NCBI GenBank assembly: GCA_002205965.3
Contig: NADL03000590.1
Coordinates: 1,245,001 to 1,309,000 of the forward strand
DNA: 64,000 bases
Reading direction: 5' to 3'
From: Kappaphycus alvarezii
Taxonomy: Eukaryota > Rhodophyta > Florideophyceae > Gigartinales > Solieriaceae
Shown here: in pieces, positions 10,332 to 23,077 of the stretch
How positions within the stretch are numbered: the stretch's first letter is position 1
How the letters are laid out: every line of letters starts with the position of its first letter
The notes under the pieces: generated by a model
Database searches by the model: none
Seen by the model: only the letters and a program-made list of their open reading frames with translations
What the model was told of the DNA's origin: nothing
Position numbers and translations under genes: made by a program

Positions 10332-13300
10332 GATAATAGATATCGTTTTTTTAGTTGACCGGTTGTTATAGTGAGGACCAATCCACCGTTTAAAATGTTA
10401 CACCTCTTTGGAAGATCCGACTCCGAAACTGTAGTCCAGAGTTTGGGGTCCAGGAGGCCTTGTATTTGTGCACATTCAGTGTAAATAAATGGCTGTATAT
10501 TTCTGGGAGAGTCCTTAAAATTGAATATCTCCGAGAAGTAGATTGGAAAATGTTTGGGGATATTTGAGTGAAGAGGGTTAAGATGGAGCATGGGATTGTA
10601 ACGACTTTTTCATGAGCAGATAAAGTATGATCAAATTTTCTTGTATATGAGCGAATACCATGTACAAAGAACTGTTTTTCCTCTTCCGTATATATCGATG
10701 AAAGCATCTTCCCTTTCAATACTTATGATTTTATAGGGTAATAGTCATTTTATATTCTCATCTTCACAATACAACATTTTATTTTCCTAATTCGAAGCTG
10801 AAAGTAGAGCAGAAAGGAAGGTTGACCAGAAAGGTGTTTTGAATTCAAAGTTCGGGAGCAGTGGTTTCCATTACGCCCTATAAATTCATAAGGCGCGCAA
10901 TACTTCTGCTTGATTCCGGAGGGAAGAATTGGCGGAAGAGAGAAAAGGAACGTCGCTGAACACAAACAGTGAAAGCCAAAGACCATCTGGGTTCATATTA
11001 TCGTTCATATCTTTAGCAGATAGGGAAAGATTGATATAGGTGTCTAATTATGGGTATTCAGTGGAAGATTTTAAGGCATTTTCTGGGCAACGTGTCATGG
11101 TAGTTTTTGCCACCAGCCTTAAGATAGCTTTCCAAAATCTGTGCCTTCGTCTTTGGTATCGTCGAGGTTCACAGAAATAGAATGCTAATCATGGATTATT
11201 TGGTCTAAAAAAGAGGTATCTATATTATTTTCAGGGAAGAAAGGCGATTTTCGGTAATCTTTACATATTTTTGAAAGTATATAAAATTTCCGTGACGGAT
11301 TATTTCCTGGCGGCACTACTCAAATGATGGGTTGGCGAGCGTGGTGAGGTGCTATGACCGGCGACTGTAGCCTGTTTTTAGGCCAGCAGGAACTTCCCTA
11401 AAGAATCCTCGGAGGCATCCGAGATTTGCGAAGAAGAAAATTAACACGACTAGAGTGTGCTGTGGATATCAAATTACCTTCGGCAATAAGTAGGGATCAT
11501 TTAAAGCCATTTATTAGCTTCTATGTAAAGATAAGTATCACAAGCGACAGCTCTCAGTAATACTGCGTGTGGATTAGCCAGATAGTCTCTGTCCCCCTTC
11601 ACAGCTTTACATTAAAGTTCACCGTTCCCCTCCCATGTAAAGCTAATGTTTTTTAGAATTAACCATAGGTAGAGCTATACAACTGCTAAAAACAGGATAG
11701 TTAAGTCTTCTCAACTGAGATAGGGATATCAACTTCTTTAAGTAAACAATTTCTTGTTCTGGGGTCCAGCAGCGACTGGCTGTGATTCGGCGGCAACCAG
11801 GGCGGCGGAGAATGACACGGCTGTGAACTGATCAATGTTGAACGGTTTAGCGCCAACGGGTTCAGCGAAGAACGATGCGATGGATTGCGATTCAGGAAGT
11901 AGCAACAAAAGTGGCGCGGGTTTGAGGAGGTTTCAGAGGAGTTCGGAGAATGATAATAGACCTATTACCCTTATATCAATAGAGCCCATTTCTTTTTAAG
12001 GTGAAATGTTGGAGGACATTTTATGAAATAGGTGGCTGGTTGATGCTGCTACTCGGCTGAACCCCGGAATTCTTTTAACTTCTGGTAGACTAGCAAAGAT
12101 AAAACTACATTGAATAAAGGTAGTTGGGTGGTTTCTATTAGAGAATGCAGGTCAGTGAAAGAAATTATAGTCTATTGTTTTGTTACCTAACTAGATAACT
12201 ACATAAGTATGGGAACAAGGGATACTACAATGTTAAATATAGTCTGCCCGATTAGATGAGACAAGTACAGGGTTGCTACCTGTAAGAGGTGTTTAAAAGT
12301 GAGGTGTAGACTAATTATGTTATGAGTGGCTCCGTCACTTACCACAGTATTCTGATAACTAACTTATTGTACCTAAGTCGAATTGAAAATTCTGTAGGTC
12401 ACTTACTACAGTATATAACTAACATGTAGATCCGGCTACGTTCTAGGTGAATAATCAGGACTGTAATTGTACCCTACAGACAAACTTTGAACTAAAGATT
12501 TCCCATTTTGACAATTACAGTACAGTGAAGTACTGCAAAGGGAGAGTTTTCGTTTTAGAAGATGTGATCGGTTTCGCTATACGAATGAAATATAATGGTC
12601 ATTGAAACGGAAGAGGCTAGAACCAGATGTGACACAATCGCTGGCATTGGCTATGTCGTTTCGAAAATTCCTCACAAGAAGTTTACGAATATTGGGGAAA
12701 TTTGGGGTGTTTTCAATGCATGAAAAATATGGTCAGCTGTTCCCTGAGGGATGTCGTGATGGTAAAGGCTTACAATGTAAAGAAATGGCAGAAATAGAAT
12801 AGGTACGAATAGCCAAGTCAAGTTGCTCATTCAGATCTGACGGACCCTAATTCAGGCTCGGGTGGTACCATCATCTCGTGACTACTTCCTACTCCCTTGA
12901 TGTCCATTTTTTCGCGTGGATGGTCACATATGCCGTATTCATCGTTGTATGACCTTGCGCTGAGAAGGGCGAAGCCCACTAACAAGAAACGCGACTCAAA
13001 TTATTAATATTCGTCCAATACCAAATACTGTATGACCAAATACAGTATTTTCTGGAAAATTCTGCGCTCCCAAAATTTCAAGCGTTTTGGCAACAAATTT
13101 TTGTGCGCTCACCTCTTTGTGGCACAGCTGGCTAAGAAAGTTCATATACCTGAGCTCCAATTCCTTGGAGTCCTTTTCCCCGATTCGCTGTTTTAATTCA
13201 TTTCTTTTCGTTTTCCCGCCTTCCCTCCCTCGACCTTGTCGCCCATCAACAAGTTATTGTTTCTATAAGTCTTACACTGATTTCTACTGTAAGCACTAAG

Positions 13301-13395
13301 GGTCGACACACAATGTGTCATACTGTCCAGTTCAATGGGACAGACTGACATACCGTTAAACGGGACAGCCGGACACATTATCACACACTAGTCCA
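10332..13395. other. long stretch without a recognisable gene
   Basis: About 3 kb with no frame over 110 codons and none resembling a known protein. The piece at 11,760-11,940 is locally GC-richer. Frames such as 12,602-12,802 (66 codons) lack any motif. CAGTACTGTA-type words recur, for example near 12,520 and 13,020-13,050. Confidence 0.4.
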
Positions 13396-15240
13396 TAGGG
13401 ATGGGCACGGTCCCCAGCGGGCCGGTCCGAAGACCAAGCCGGATGCAAATATTCTTGTCCGAAGAAAAAATAATGTTGAACGGTCCGGTACGCAGGAAAA
13501 ACTAAAAAACCGGACTGGTCCACAGAAAAGTTCAACTCTCCGGTCCGGAAAAATTGTTGCCACTGAAATTGTGGTCTGCCCAGAATTTCTGCTAACAAAA
13601 AGACCAGCTCGGGCCTCAAAATTGTGCTCCAAGGTCATACAGAATAATGCAGTATTCTCCAGGGAGCGTAATGTCATTCTGTACAGATAAAGTGCTCTCC
13701 AGAGTGCAATATACTGTGTACAGAAATTTGCATTCTACTCTACTGTAATGTAATGAACACCACAAACATACACTCGAAATGAACAGTACAGTACAATGGA
13801 GTATCTTTGCCAAATCTCGAGTGAAAAATGAATTTCTCACCATCATGGATCGCAAGGGAACAAGAACGAAGTAACCATTCACACAAAACCAAAATCAGGA
13901 TATCCACTGAACGAAGTGACCCGCAGACCGACAAACCTCTTTCAAAAAAGCGCCACCTACGCTCTGATGTATGGGATTACTTCTCAAAGGTCAACAATGG
14001 AATAAAAGCCAAATAAAAATGCCTATCCTGCCCTCGCAGGTTCAGATTTAATAGTGAAAACAACAATATCAAGCTATATTACATTACATAGGGCTTTTTT
14101 TGAGGTACAAAACAAGCAAACCCGTTTTTTCGTTCAACGTTATCAAGGATGGAATATTGCCACAACATGAAGGAAAAGCAAAGTTTCAAAAACTATTGAT
14201 AAAATAAATAGTGTCGTCGGGCTTGTCTTTCTTCACTGTCGAACACCAAAACTTCAAGGACATGTTTATGCTTCCATATGTAAATATTGAAATTTTCTCT
14301 CGCCAAACACTACCAAGGCGCATTTTGGATGATAAGGAGACATTACAGTACAAACTAAAAGATGAACAAATTTGCTTCCGGAATTGCTCTCGCGGTCCAC
14401 GCTTGGTCCTCTAGGATTTATAAGGGATAATTACCGGTCATAGTACATTTCTTTAACTAAAATTGGACATTGAGGTGTTTTGTTTTAGAAATTATTCCTT
14501 TTATGTCTCCCCACATAGGAGAGGCTTTTGCGATTGCAATGATGGATATATTCGAGAAGTGTGGTATAAAAGAAAATTTTATGGCTATTACATCCGATAA
14601 TGCAAGCGATATCTTACGTGTTATGGGACTCCATCTACACTTAAGCATACAGCAAAAAAGAATTTCCATAGATCTTTCCCCGTTAGATGCTTGGCACATA
14701 TTGTTAATTTGGGTTTCAAAGGAAGCTATAGCTTTTTCGGAAGCGAAATTGGAGATATAGGGACACTTGTATTTGTTTGAGTTCGTCTGTTAGACGGCCA
14801 TATTCGAGAAATTCGCCGGAAATAATGTATACCTCCTTATATTGGACTTATTCACTCGGTGTTCTTTTACTTTTACTATGATTCAGCAGGCTGTTTCAGT
14901 TCGTACGGTGTTATATGTACTCGATTAGGGTTCCAGAGTTGTCAACCTCGGCCATCAGTACAGATGTGTGGGAGATGGCTAAAACTATGAGTGAATTCCT
15001 CTCAATGGCTGCCATTGTAACCGAAACTCAATCTGCCCAGACACAGGTTACTATAAGACTTACTGTATCTGCTTTTAATGTTCTGCAGAAGCAATTTGTA
15101 GAACATCAGAAAGAAGGAAGGGATCTTCTCTACAATGTGGCTTCTGCGATACTAAATAGTTTGTCGCAGTACCATCATTTTTAGTTCATAGTTAGCGCTA
15201 GTGGCTAAGCTTTTTGGGTCCCAGATTTGAACAGTACATG
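13396..15240 (+). mobile_element. hAT-family transposon, left end plus broken transposase
   Basis: The left limit is proposed at TAGGGATGGGCACGG (13,396 on), a typical hAT terminal motif, because a hAT transposase starts about 430 bases further on. I could not find the matching right end or an 8-bp target duplication, so the right limit given is only where transposase similarity fades. The DNA at 13,410-13,620 is GC-rich and repeats GGTCCGG-like words, as subterminal transposase sites often do. Confidence 0.45.
13828..15240 (+). pseudogene. hAT transposase pseudogene with BED finger start
   Basis: The frame from ATG 13,828 contains SDVWDYFSKVNNG followed by CLSCPRR, the start of a BED zinc finger. 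From about 14,200 VSSGLSFFTVEHQNFKDMF and RQTLPRRILDD match the region of hAT proteins before the RNase H-like core. At about 14,460-14,760 FVLEIIPF, AITSDNASDILRVM (second catalytic Asp block) and DAWHILLIWVSKEAI follow. At 14,915-15,183 EMAKTMSEFLSMAAIVTETQ and SQYHHF match the insertion domain. A faint LGPRFEQYM follows at about 15,210. The C-terminal dimerisation domain is not found. Stops and frameshifts separate all blocks, and the first finger histidines are lost or lie in another frame. Confidence 0.65.
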
Positions 15241-18200
15241 ACAGGGATGAAAGGATACTAAGGGGTGGGATTGAAGTATCCTGCCCTGTATACACTGATT
15301 AATTAAGAGTAAAGATGGAAGCACGCAGAGAAACTCCATTGAGGAAAATAGACGACACTGGTCTAAAATCTCTCATTGATTTAGTTCTGGAAGATGAGAG
15401 GAGGACATTTATTGGGCAACATAATTAGATCAGGCGTTTTCTGCAAGGAAAATGCACTGGAGACAATTGTGTGGGCATGCTGGAGTGGTAGAAGGCAAAC
15501 CAGGAACGATTTACAAGAGCAGCGAGAGTCGAAAAGGAATTACAGCCTATGCATGCATCGTGCGTTGCGAGCTAGAGCACGTTTTCAATAGCTGGAAACG
15601 CTGTCAGTGGCTGCAGAGCGCGTCTTTCCAATGAATCTATCGAAGTGTCTGTTTTGATGAGGTCACTGTATTAATTTTTTCATGTCGCTTGATTGCCCGG
15701 CTTTTACAAATTTCAGGTCCTTTCTCTGGTCAAGAATTGCATGGCGGATTTCGCTGCAGAAATTGCAGAATAGTTATACCCTACAAAGTGCTCTTGATAA
15801 TAGCACCGTAAAGTCATATGGTTCCGGAACATAGAGCACCTTGTTACTCCAGTGTTCAGTAGACCAAAGGAAACTGCATTGATCTCCAAGTTTTTAATAT
15901 TCTCCTGTTCATTTCTCACCTCCGAACTGAGCCCTATAAATTCATCTGCAATGCAGCAAGTCAATAGTTTGAAAGGAAACGGCCACGAAATACACTCCTG
16001 CTCAAAACCTCGATGTCTCTGTTGCCAATTCAACCACACCACTGTCACCGATTAGACAACTATAACCTATTAAACAAACCTTTTTCACGCATTCAACCAA
16101 GTAAATGCTATATATCCATTCAAATGATGAAATTATCTATCTTGTATCCATAGAAACAGCTCTCTACCAGCCATTAGCAGCTGTATGAGACTGCCCCGCA
16201 GTTGGATGTGGGCTCAGTACTTCAATTAGGCAATTAAACTACATTAAACTCATCTCTGTCAGAGACTTTCAACCCGACCATAAGGCACACATAATCATAT
16301 CACTTTGCAGCGGCATTACTCAGTTCTTTCGAATCCATCCTCCCATACTACTCGCTCCAGTTAGATCAACCCTACGTAACAATTTATACCTCCAGAGACA
16401 TAGTTTATGTATCTGTGACTCCCCTATCTCTTCACTGCCGTTCTGATTGATTATCTTCGGTAAATTGGATCTTTCAACCCTCTGAGTATAAAGCAGTGTG
16501 ATGTGATGTCATACTACTCTCCGCAAACATTCCAGACTTCGCGTATAACTGACTGTGGTGCTCCTTTCACTTCTTTTCTAAATCAATGTTTTCTTTGTGT
16601 CCTTTATTCCCTGTTGACATTGAATCCGTATTCTCTATCTTTTTTTCTGTCATAACAACCAAGTCGGTTTCCCTCCTGCTCCTCTTCCTTATTGTTCACC
16701 TCAAACCGAAACTACGCCATCTAAACGAAAGCTCTCTCCCCATTTATTCATCTCCATTCCTACTTCGCCAGAGATCCGGCTAACCATGTTCCGGAGTCAT
16801 TCCTGAATGTTCGCCTCAGTTCTCAAATCGGTAACGTCCCCCCTCCCATCGATTACAACTGGTTAATCCCAAACATGTATAGAACGAGCTACATTTGGCC
16901 CCTTAGCCCAAGCCTGAGAAGGATCAAATCAGAGTCATAGTCAACTTCTTCCGGAACCTCAACAATAACAGCCCCGTATCCCGTCCCAACATTTTCTTGT
17001 CGTTCTAAATATTCGCTACCATGTACACTTCGCTCAATTTCTCGTTGACATCTTTCGTTTTCTCTTTTGAACTTGACCAGCGTTCCCTTAGCCACTGCTT
17101 TGCTGCCGACCCTCTAGTCGGCTCTAGAATCTTTTACAGCTACCCGGCTTTCTGACAAACCTAATAGTACATACAGAATCATATATTAAGCCCAGTGCAA
17201 TTCAGCAGCACTGCTGCTCTGGAAAGGTAATGTTTGGGAAAGGACGCTGAGCATAGCGTCCCATGGGGAGCACGACATACAATAAAGGATCCGGAGACAG
17301 GCAAGAATCGAAACGTTGGCGAAAGCCCTCCCATTACTGCATCCTATCGTGGTAAGTTGCAGGTCTAACGTGATGTGGCCACTGCTGCAACGTCGACACT
17401 TTGGTTTGTACGTGTTCAACTTTATAGTGCTATTGAAATGGGCGAGAATAAACAGATGAAGGGGCCACATAAGCGACAACGCACTTGGCCTATGTAACAA
17501 GAGTCGGCAAATCTTCATCTGACAGGGTCGGGTTGTTGTTGGGCCACGACAGGAGCGATCACGAACTGTGCAAGCCGAAGAACAAAAGGGTGATAAGTTT
17601 TTGAAACCGTGATGGGGGACGGAGCCGCAGGAGGCGCGCAGGTTGGAGAAGGTCAAAAACCGAAGCAGTAATGGCAGGGAGCAAAGGCCAGGAACCGAGA
17701 GGGGAGATTTTCTGGGGGATGCCGAGGCAGACACTGGTTCTGGGCGTCAGAGAAAGGCTACTAACCTATGTAATTGCGTTTGAGGTATTTTTAGCTCGAC
17801 AAAATGACATTGTAGGCCATGGTGATGAGAAAGCCGGCGAAGAAAGGAAGAATGGGAGCAGAAGTAAACTGCCTAGGAATGCGAAGTATAGGGGATGACT
17901 TTGCGGGGAGGAGTAACGGGGCGAGTAGTGGCGTAGATCCGGACGTAAACGTTTCTACATGGCATGAACTCCCTCGTTGCTCCTATTCTTTTGACGGCTT
18001 TCCAAAGTGAATGTCTTTTTATTCCTGTCTAAAAGTTTACATAAAAACAAGGCACCAGGGTAGTTGTTGACGAAGGGCAATGCCTGAAAAATTCGCTGAA
18101 TAGAATCAGCCACATCCTCACGTCATAGTTGAACCCAATTCAGCATATAGTGGTTTATCAGAGAGAAAACGGTTTTGCCCTTTGACTGATACAGAGCATC

Positions 18201-19290
18201 TGTGTTTGGGCTACTGGTGGAAATGTTTGGGTCGATAGTGAAATTTACAGAGAGGTAGTTGCGCAATTGCAGTGGCATCGCGTATCGTTGCTCCCAGATT
18301 GATGGCCACGGTGGCACTCGCAAAGCATTTATGACTTTTTGGTTGTCGTGGCATGGTAAGAGGGGGCTTTCTTAATGGATTGTTTAATGTAGTCTATAAT
18401 GAGAGGAGGGGTGTGTTTGAGGCTTTCCTCTTGTGGGTTAATTCCAGGAGATTTTTGGCTCGATTCTGCTGAACTCATAGTATCTGCTCAATTGCATCCA
18501 CTTGCATGGAAATTTTAGCCTATTGTCGCAGACAGCGCACCCTGTTTCCCCTTTGGCACAAAAATTCATTCATAGCATTTGTATTTATATAATGTGCCTT
18601 TGAAGCATCTAGAAAGGGTACTTTTGGAGTTGGATGTTTAAAAATGATTAAAATTTACAAAATTTCTTTTCTTGAAAATAAAAAGGCACACTGGAGATCC
18701 AACGAGGAGGTTGGGCTGGCCTTGTGAATCGTATTGCTCACTCTCTGCTTTCCACAGGTAGCCTCGCTGTTGGCTTAGACCGTCCCATTTTCCATGTTTT
18801 GTGCACCTTGCGCTGCCTCTTATTTACGCAGGGTATCAAACCACGGACAGGTTCTTTGCGAGTTGATTTCACGGTCTGAGTTGGAAAGCAGCTCCTGGTT
18901 GATTTCATTTGCATAATGGAAAAGGAGTTACTGGGTTGTGGTCCCATGATTATTGATGAAGAGCCTATCAACATTGGAACCCTGTCAGTACCCAGAAACA
19001 CGTGGGTGCGGGCGTCGCCCTCCATCGTAGAGGAGGTTGTTAGATTTTGAGAGGTGTTAATAGAACTTATTTTGCCGTCGGACTGGTCCGTTTGGGGGTA
19101 CAGTGTGAAAGTGTGGCGGACACCCGAGGGACCCCTAAATGGAAGGGAGGCGAGCAGATGAGCGGTGAAGTTGTCGGGGTCGGTGGGAAGGAGGTTCGGG
19201 GTGAACGTTTACCGCGGTCTGTGAGGAGTTCCAGTTGAATTAAAGTTGTTATTTTTTTTCCGTTGTTGCCAAGTATTTCTGTCGCCCTGT
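15241..19290. other. long stretch without a firm gene
   Basis: Open frames of 60 to 180 codons occur, the longest on the minus strand at 17,734-17,186 (182 codons). That frame has a cysteine pair (KCRRCSSGH) followed by a hydrophobic stretch, and I cannot place it in a family with any safety. The minus frame 16,048-15,713 (111 codons) is also unassigned. I see no rRNA, tRNA or repeat array. Confidence 0.35.
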
Positions 19291-19428
19291 CGACACATAT
19301 CACCTGTGTCGATTCATCGACCCACACATCCTGTGTCGATTCATTGACGTATACCTCATATGTCGCCCGATAAACATATAACGCCTATGTCAATGCATCG
19401 ACTATACATGTACTTGTCGTATGTTGAT
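19291..19428. repeat. degenerate tandem array, 27-base period, each unit a dyad
   Basis: Units start at 19,291, 19,318, 19,345 and 19,372 (each exactly 27 bases) and 19,399 (30 bases). The first two are most alike: CGAC at the start, CCTGTGTCG in the middle and ATTCAT at the end. The first unit holds CGACACA, seven bases, then TGTGTCG, so it can fold back or bind a symmetric protein. The later units diverge but keep the TGTCG core and the terminal AT. The array faces a second cluster of similar words at 23.08-23.58 kb. Confidence 0.75.
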
Positions 19429-19690
19429 GAAACAGCCGAAGTACCGTGATTTTATATGGTATTCGTGTCGGTAGGATAACAAACTTCTACCTGTGTCCGT
19501 ACTTCAACACAGGTAGGTGTTTCGGTCCCCTAACGCAACACTCTGCACTTATGTTCATATCTCGTGACGATTGTTCCTGTGTGTATGGATGTCGACCCAT
19601 TCTCTTCTGTCGCTTGCACAACAGATATCTATGCTTTCGACATCAAAACACATATTCTAGTCAGGTACAGTTTCCAATTCGTCACATCAT

Positions 19691-20433
19691 ATGGTTGATC
19701 AACTCAATGAGCGCCCACAAATAAATTGGGCGTATCATGATGTGGAAGTTCCGATTCCAACACTGGGTGATTTTGCCCCACTCCCCCGCTCTTGCAACGT
19801 CCCACCAGTACGGTTACATCTTCTCATCGTCTCTCATCCTGTATTAATGACGTCTCAAGCAGGTAATCTTCCGAAAGATCCGACCTCCGCTCAGATCGAC
19901 AACGCCTTTAATAATTATGTAATATCTCAACTCACTACCCGCCTTGGTCTTTCGAAAGAGGAGGGTACTGTGTCCAAAATCTTGTTCGAAGGATATGTCA
20001 AGGAAAGGCTTATGCTGAAATATCAGTTCGGTCCGAAGCATATATCAGCAAGGGAATGAAAGCTAATAGAAAGAGGCTGTATTATGAGGAGAAATACATG
20101 AGGACAGTAAGAGAGTCTAATTTGGCTGCCCGGACAAGGAAGAAGACGCTCTGAAAGAGTACTTGGAAAAGAAGCGTTAAGAAATGTAGGGGTTGTGCAT
20201 ACCGCTCGTGATGATTTCGGAGATGTCGTATGTGAGAACTCTAGGTGGCTGGACTCCCCTTGTGTAATATTTGCGGTGCTGTGCAGCTAAATTGTGCGTA
20301 TTGCTCCCACCCTCTCCATTACACGTGCGTCCATACCTATATTGACTCCAACACTTGGGAAACGGACTATATCGGGATTAACACCAATGTGTACTGCATG
20401 AACTGCTTACCAGAGTCTGGTGATGAATACTAG
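19691..20433 (+). pseudogene. unknown protein with a basic region and PHD/RING-like finger, broken
   Basis: From ATG 19,691 a frame of 122 codons has no recognised domain. After a one-base shift near 20,035 it continues as a basic helix (KGMKANRKRLYYEEKYMRTV). After further breaks, the frame ending at the stop at 20,433 has CNICGAVQLNCAYCSHPLHYTC and a final CMNC. That Cys/His spacing (Cys2, Cys2, His-x-x-x-Cys, Cys2) fits a PHD or RING-type zinc finger. Whether the three parts were one protein is inference from order and spacing. A related-looking finger piece occurs at 40,537-40,614, so it may belong to a repeated element. It sits inside the interval bounded by the two TGTGTCG clusters. Confidence 0.35.
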
Positions 20434-20858
20434 TATTATTCAATGAAAGGTTATGTTTGCGCCGTTCCGGCCCTTCTCCGCGCTCGCATTCTATTCCTCA
20501 ATTCGGTTATCAGTACTTTGTCAGGGCTGTAAGTGTCCACAAACTTCCGTTCACCAAGCCATTCATACTCTTCGGGATAGGCTTTTGTTTATGGTATTTT
20601 GATTTTCAATGACGTCGTTCTGGCCTTCACTGGCCAATATTTCAGCGAAACAACAAGAATGAGAGCACTGAAACCATCTCCACAGTACTAAATATGCTAT
20701 CACCAGTTATTCATCTGCGGTATAAATGTACACTTTGAAGCAAGATCTACATCATTCTCACCCGCTACAATAGAAGGGCATTCTACCACATTTCCGACCT
20801 GTCCTCTCTCCCTACATACCCCCTCTCCTCCCTTCTCCATTCCTTCCTTCCATAGCGC
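20434..20858. other. unassigned
   Basis: No supported feature. The stretch is pyrimidine-rich towards 20,800-20,850. Confidence 0.4.
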
Positions 20859-21373
20859 CTATAAGAAATATGTCTGAGGTGCAATTTGTACCATCACACG
20901 GTGCTCGAAATATTTGAAACCCTGCTGCAACGCGAGCTTTAGATCGATAGGCTCACGTTGAAAAACATCCACGCTTTCCATACTGGATTTACTGTCGAGA
21001 CCATTACCTCTGTTAAACAGTAAATGGCTATAGCTTTCTTCAAACTTCCAGGTCTCTTCTGGGAGGTAAAGAATGATTTTGTTCACATCATCACCACTAT
21101 CACACCCCGCTACCACTTTACAACATGCAAAGGCCGCCTTCGGGTTCCCGTCGAGAATCCATACTGTGCACTGCCTCTACTAAAGCATTGCATCGTAGAA
21201 TTACCCAGTGCCTCTCCCGTGGCGTTCCTGGGAATAATGTGACACCTCTCCGCCCAATAATTAACGGGTTTCATGAAGTTCTGCTGATTCAGCTTCGTCC
21301 CAAAGCTGATCGGGGAGACTAGCTCGTCTGCATGGGGAATTATAGTGTCCCTAGATTGCAAAGAGTTTGACAT
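20859..21373 (-). pseudogene. possible Pif1/Helitron-type helicase fragment
   Basis: The minus frame 21,373-21,110 contains DELVSPISFG, then WAERCHIIPRNATGEALGNS and MQCFSRGSAQYGFSTGT. The order resembles the segment of Pif1-like helicases of Helitrons that reads like E-R-A-I-L-A-P-x-N, then A-L-N-x-x-I-M-x-x-F-x-G, then Y-x-S-x-D. After an overlap frameshift at 21,110-21,116 the next frame starts with a DSGDDVN block. The Walker motifs and the terminal R-L-C-N-G-T-R motif are absent, so the assignment rests on one stretch of similarity seen by eye. If correct, this would be a remnant of a rolling-circle transposon. Confidence 0.25.
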
Positions 21374-23077
21374 GTTGGACTGATAAAACTGTACTCACGC
21401 TCGTACATGAGTGTATGCACAAATACACTACTCTCCACGTTGCTCATAAATTGCGTATAACTTCCCGTCGGAACTCCGCCCATACATGCGCCCTTTCAGA
21501 TGAATCTCGAAATACGGTACTCTCCGATCGTTCATGGCGTCCAATCGAATGACTTCCAATGAAAGATTGACCAGTTCATCTATACTCAGCCACGAAGTAA
21601 ACTAGACTGAGTAATTTATCATTACATACAGCGCCTGCAAAGATTGGGCCCCGATTAGAGCTGCGTTACGTTCCATTCTCTCCAGGTAACAATATCTGAA
21701 TAGAAGCGCACTTTTGTATCCTACCTGTTTCTTTATCCTGTTATAGTAACCCTTTGATACCTCCACATCTAGTGACGTACCTGGATTCCCTTCCCTTTTA
21801 CCGCCTGAGAGGGCCCGCCATTTGGCGTCTCTTCTAAATTTCCTCTTGTACACACTTTCCAGTGCTGTTCTAATAATGAAGACCTCACCGGGGTCGAATC
21901 CAGTCTCAACTACTTTTTAATAGAATAATTCCAGTGAATTGCCCCAATTTTGGAGCCTGGTTCCCAATAATCTTCACGATACACATGCCTCCAACTTGCA
22001 TATCTTTATCCATAAAACACCCTAAGTTGTGTCCATTTCGTCTCATAAACTGCGTCGCTGCTCCTATTCGCAAAACACGGACTAACTGTTTCTGCTTGCG
22101 CACGACGGGACTCAGCGCTCAAAATTTTGCGCTTCTTCGATATACCGTCCGCGATCACCAATACTATTCCAAAACATCACTGTACTGGAACATGGGGATA
22201 ACATGATTCTTGGGGGAGGCCAGCGTGGGAGAGGGGGTGATAGTGCGTGTTATGGCTGTTGGGAATGATGAGGACGTCAGAAGAGTAGAATGATAGAAGA
22301 AGGGAGCGAATACGGACGTTGGAGCGAAATGGCAGTGCCAACGGATCAGGGAACGAGGGTGCGGGGTTTAGCAGGTCAACCAGACAGGGAATTGGAGACC
22401 AAATAATACTAGGAGGGCCGCAAATGACAATGTGACGGTGCAGATAATTACAAAGTACGAAAATAGAGATTGGATGGTGCGGGTATTGGCACGGGTTCGA
22501 AAAATATGGGCTTTATGGTATGGGTGATGGCACGACTGTCACGCCAAGTTCGTCAGGGTGCGGATGAGGCCGTGGGGAGCGATTCGGAAGTACATCGGAA
22601 GAGCACGGGGGCCAGAAATTTGGCTAGGAATGAGGAAGAGATTGGTACGGGTTCGGGTGGGGATGATGATGTGCGACTGCGGATGGAGATGATGGGAGGG
22701 GCGAGAAACACTGGTTTCAGGAGCGGTGGGAGCGGTGGGAGCGGTGGGAGCGGTGGGAGCGATGAAGTAGTTGCGGGAAAATACAATTGTATAGTGGTAA
22801 CCAGTGGATATGATCGCAGGGAGGGCTATAAAAACGGCGGGGATCGAGCTTATTATGGAGGCGGAGGGGCGATGAAAACGGGGAGCAGCGGATGAAAATG
22901 ATGCGAATGGGAAGAGCTGATGGTGGTGGGGATGAGAATGGGGAGGGTGGTGAAGAGGTTGATGGCGTGGATTGGACGAAATGGGGGCCTGCAGGTGTTT
23001 CTAATAAAATAACATCACTTTTCAATATGTGTCGCAGTAGCAACACGTTGCAAATATGTGTAACAATACCTAAATAC
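21374..23077. other. unassigned, with a G-rich low-complexity part
   Basis: Minus frames 21,853-21,602 and 22,103-21,906 are open for 83 and 65 codons and could be upstream parts of the helicase-like fragment, but they lack motifs. The plus frame 22,470-22,895 is 141 codons, very rich in Gly, Ser and Asp because of G-rich DNA and the minisatellite at 22,721. I do not treat it as a gene. Confidence 0.35.
22721..22760. repeat. minisatellite, 9-base unit GAGCGGTGG
   Basis: Four exact copies (22,721-22,756) and a partial fifth. The unit is a multiple of three and reads Gly-Gly-Ser in the plus frame. Confidence 0.9.

Noticed and set aside
17186-17734. KDZ (Zisupton-type) transposase on the minus strand
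   Set aside because: Only one cysteine pair and a vague hydrophobic pattern fit. No catalytic block is seen.
19291-19428. CRISPR-like array
   Set aside because: The 27-base units are contiguous and degenerate with no unique spacers, and the DNA is eukaryotic.
22470-22895. Gly/Ser-rich 141-codon frame as a gene
   Set aside because: It is produced by G-rich low-complexity DNA and a minisatellite. There is no domain, and the opposite strand is open too.
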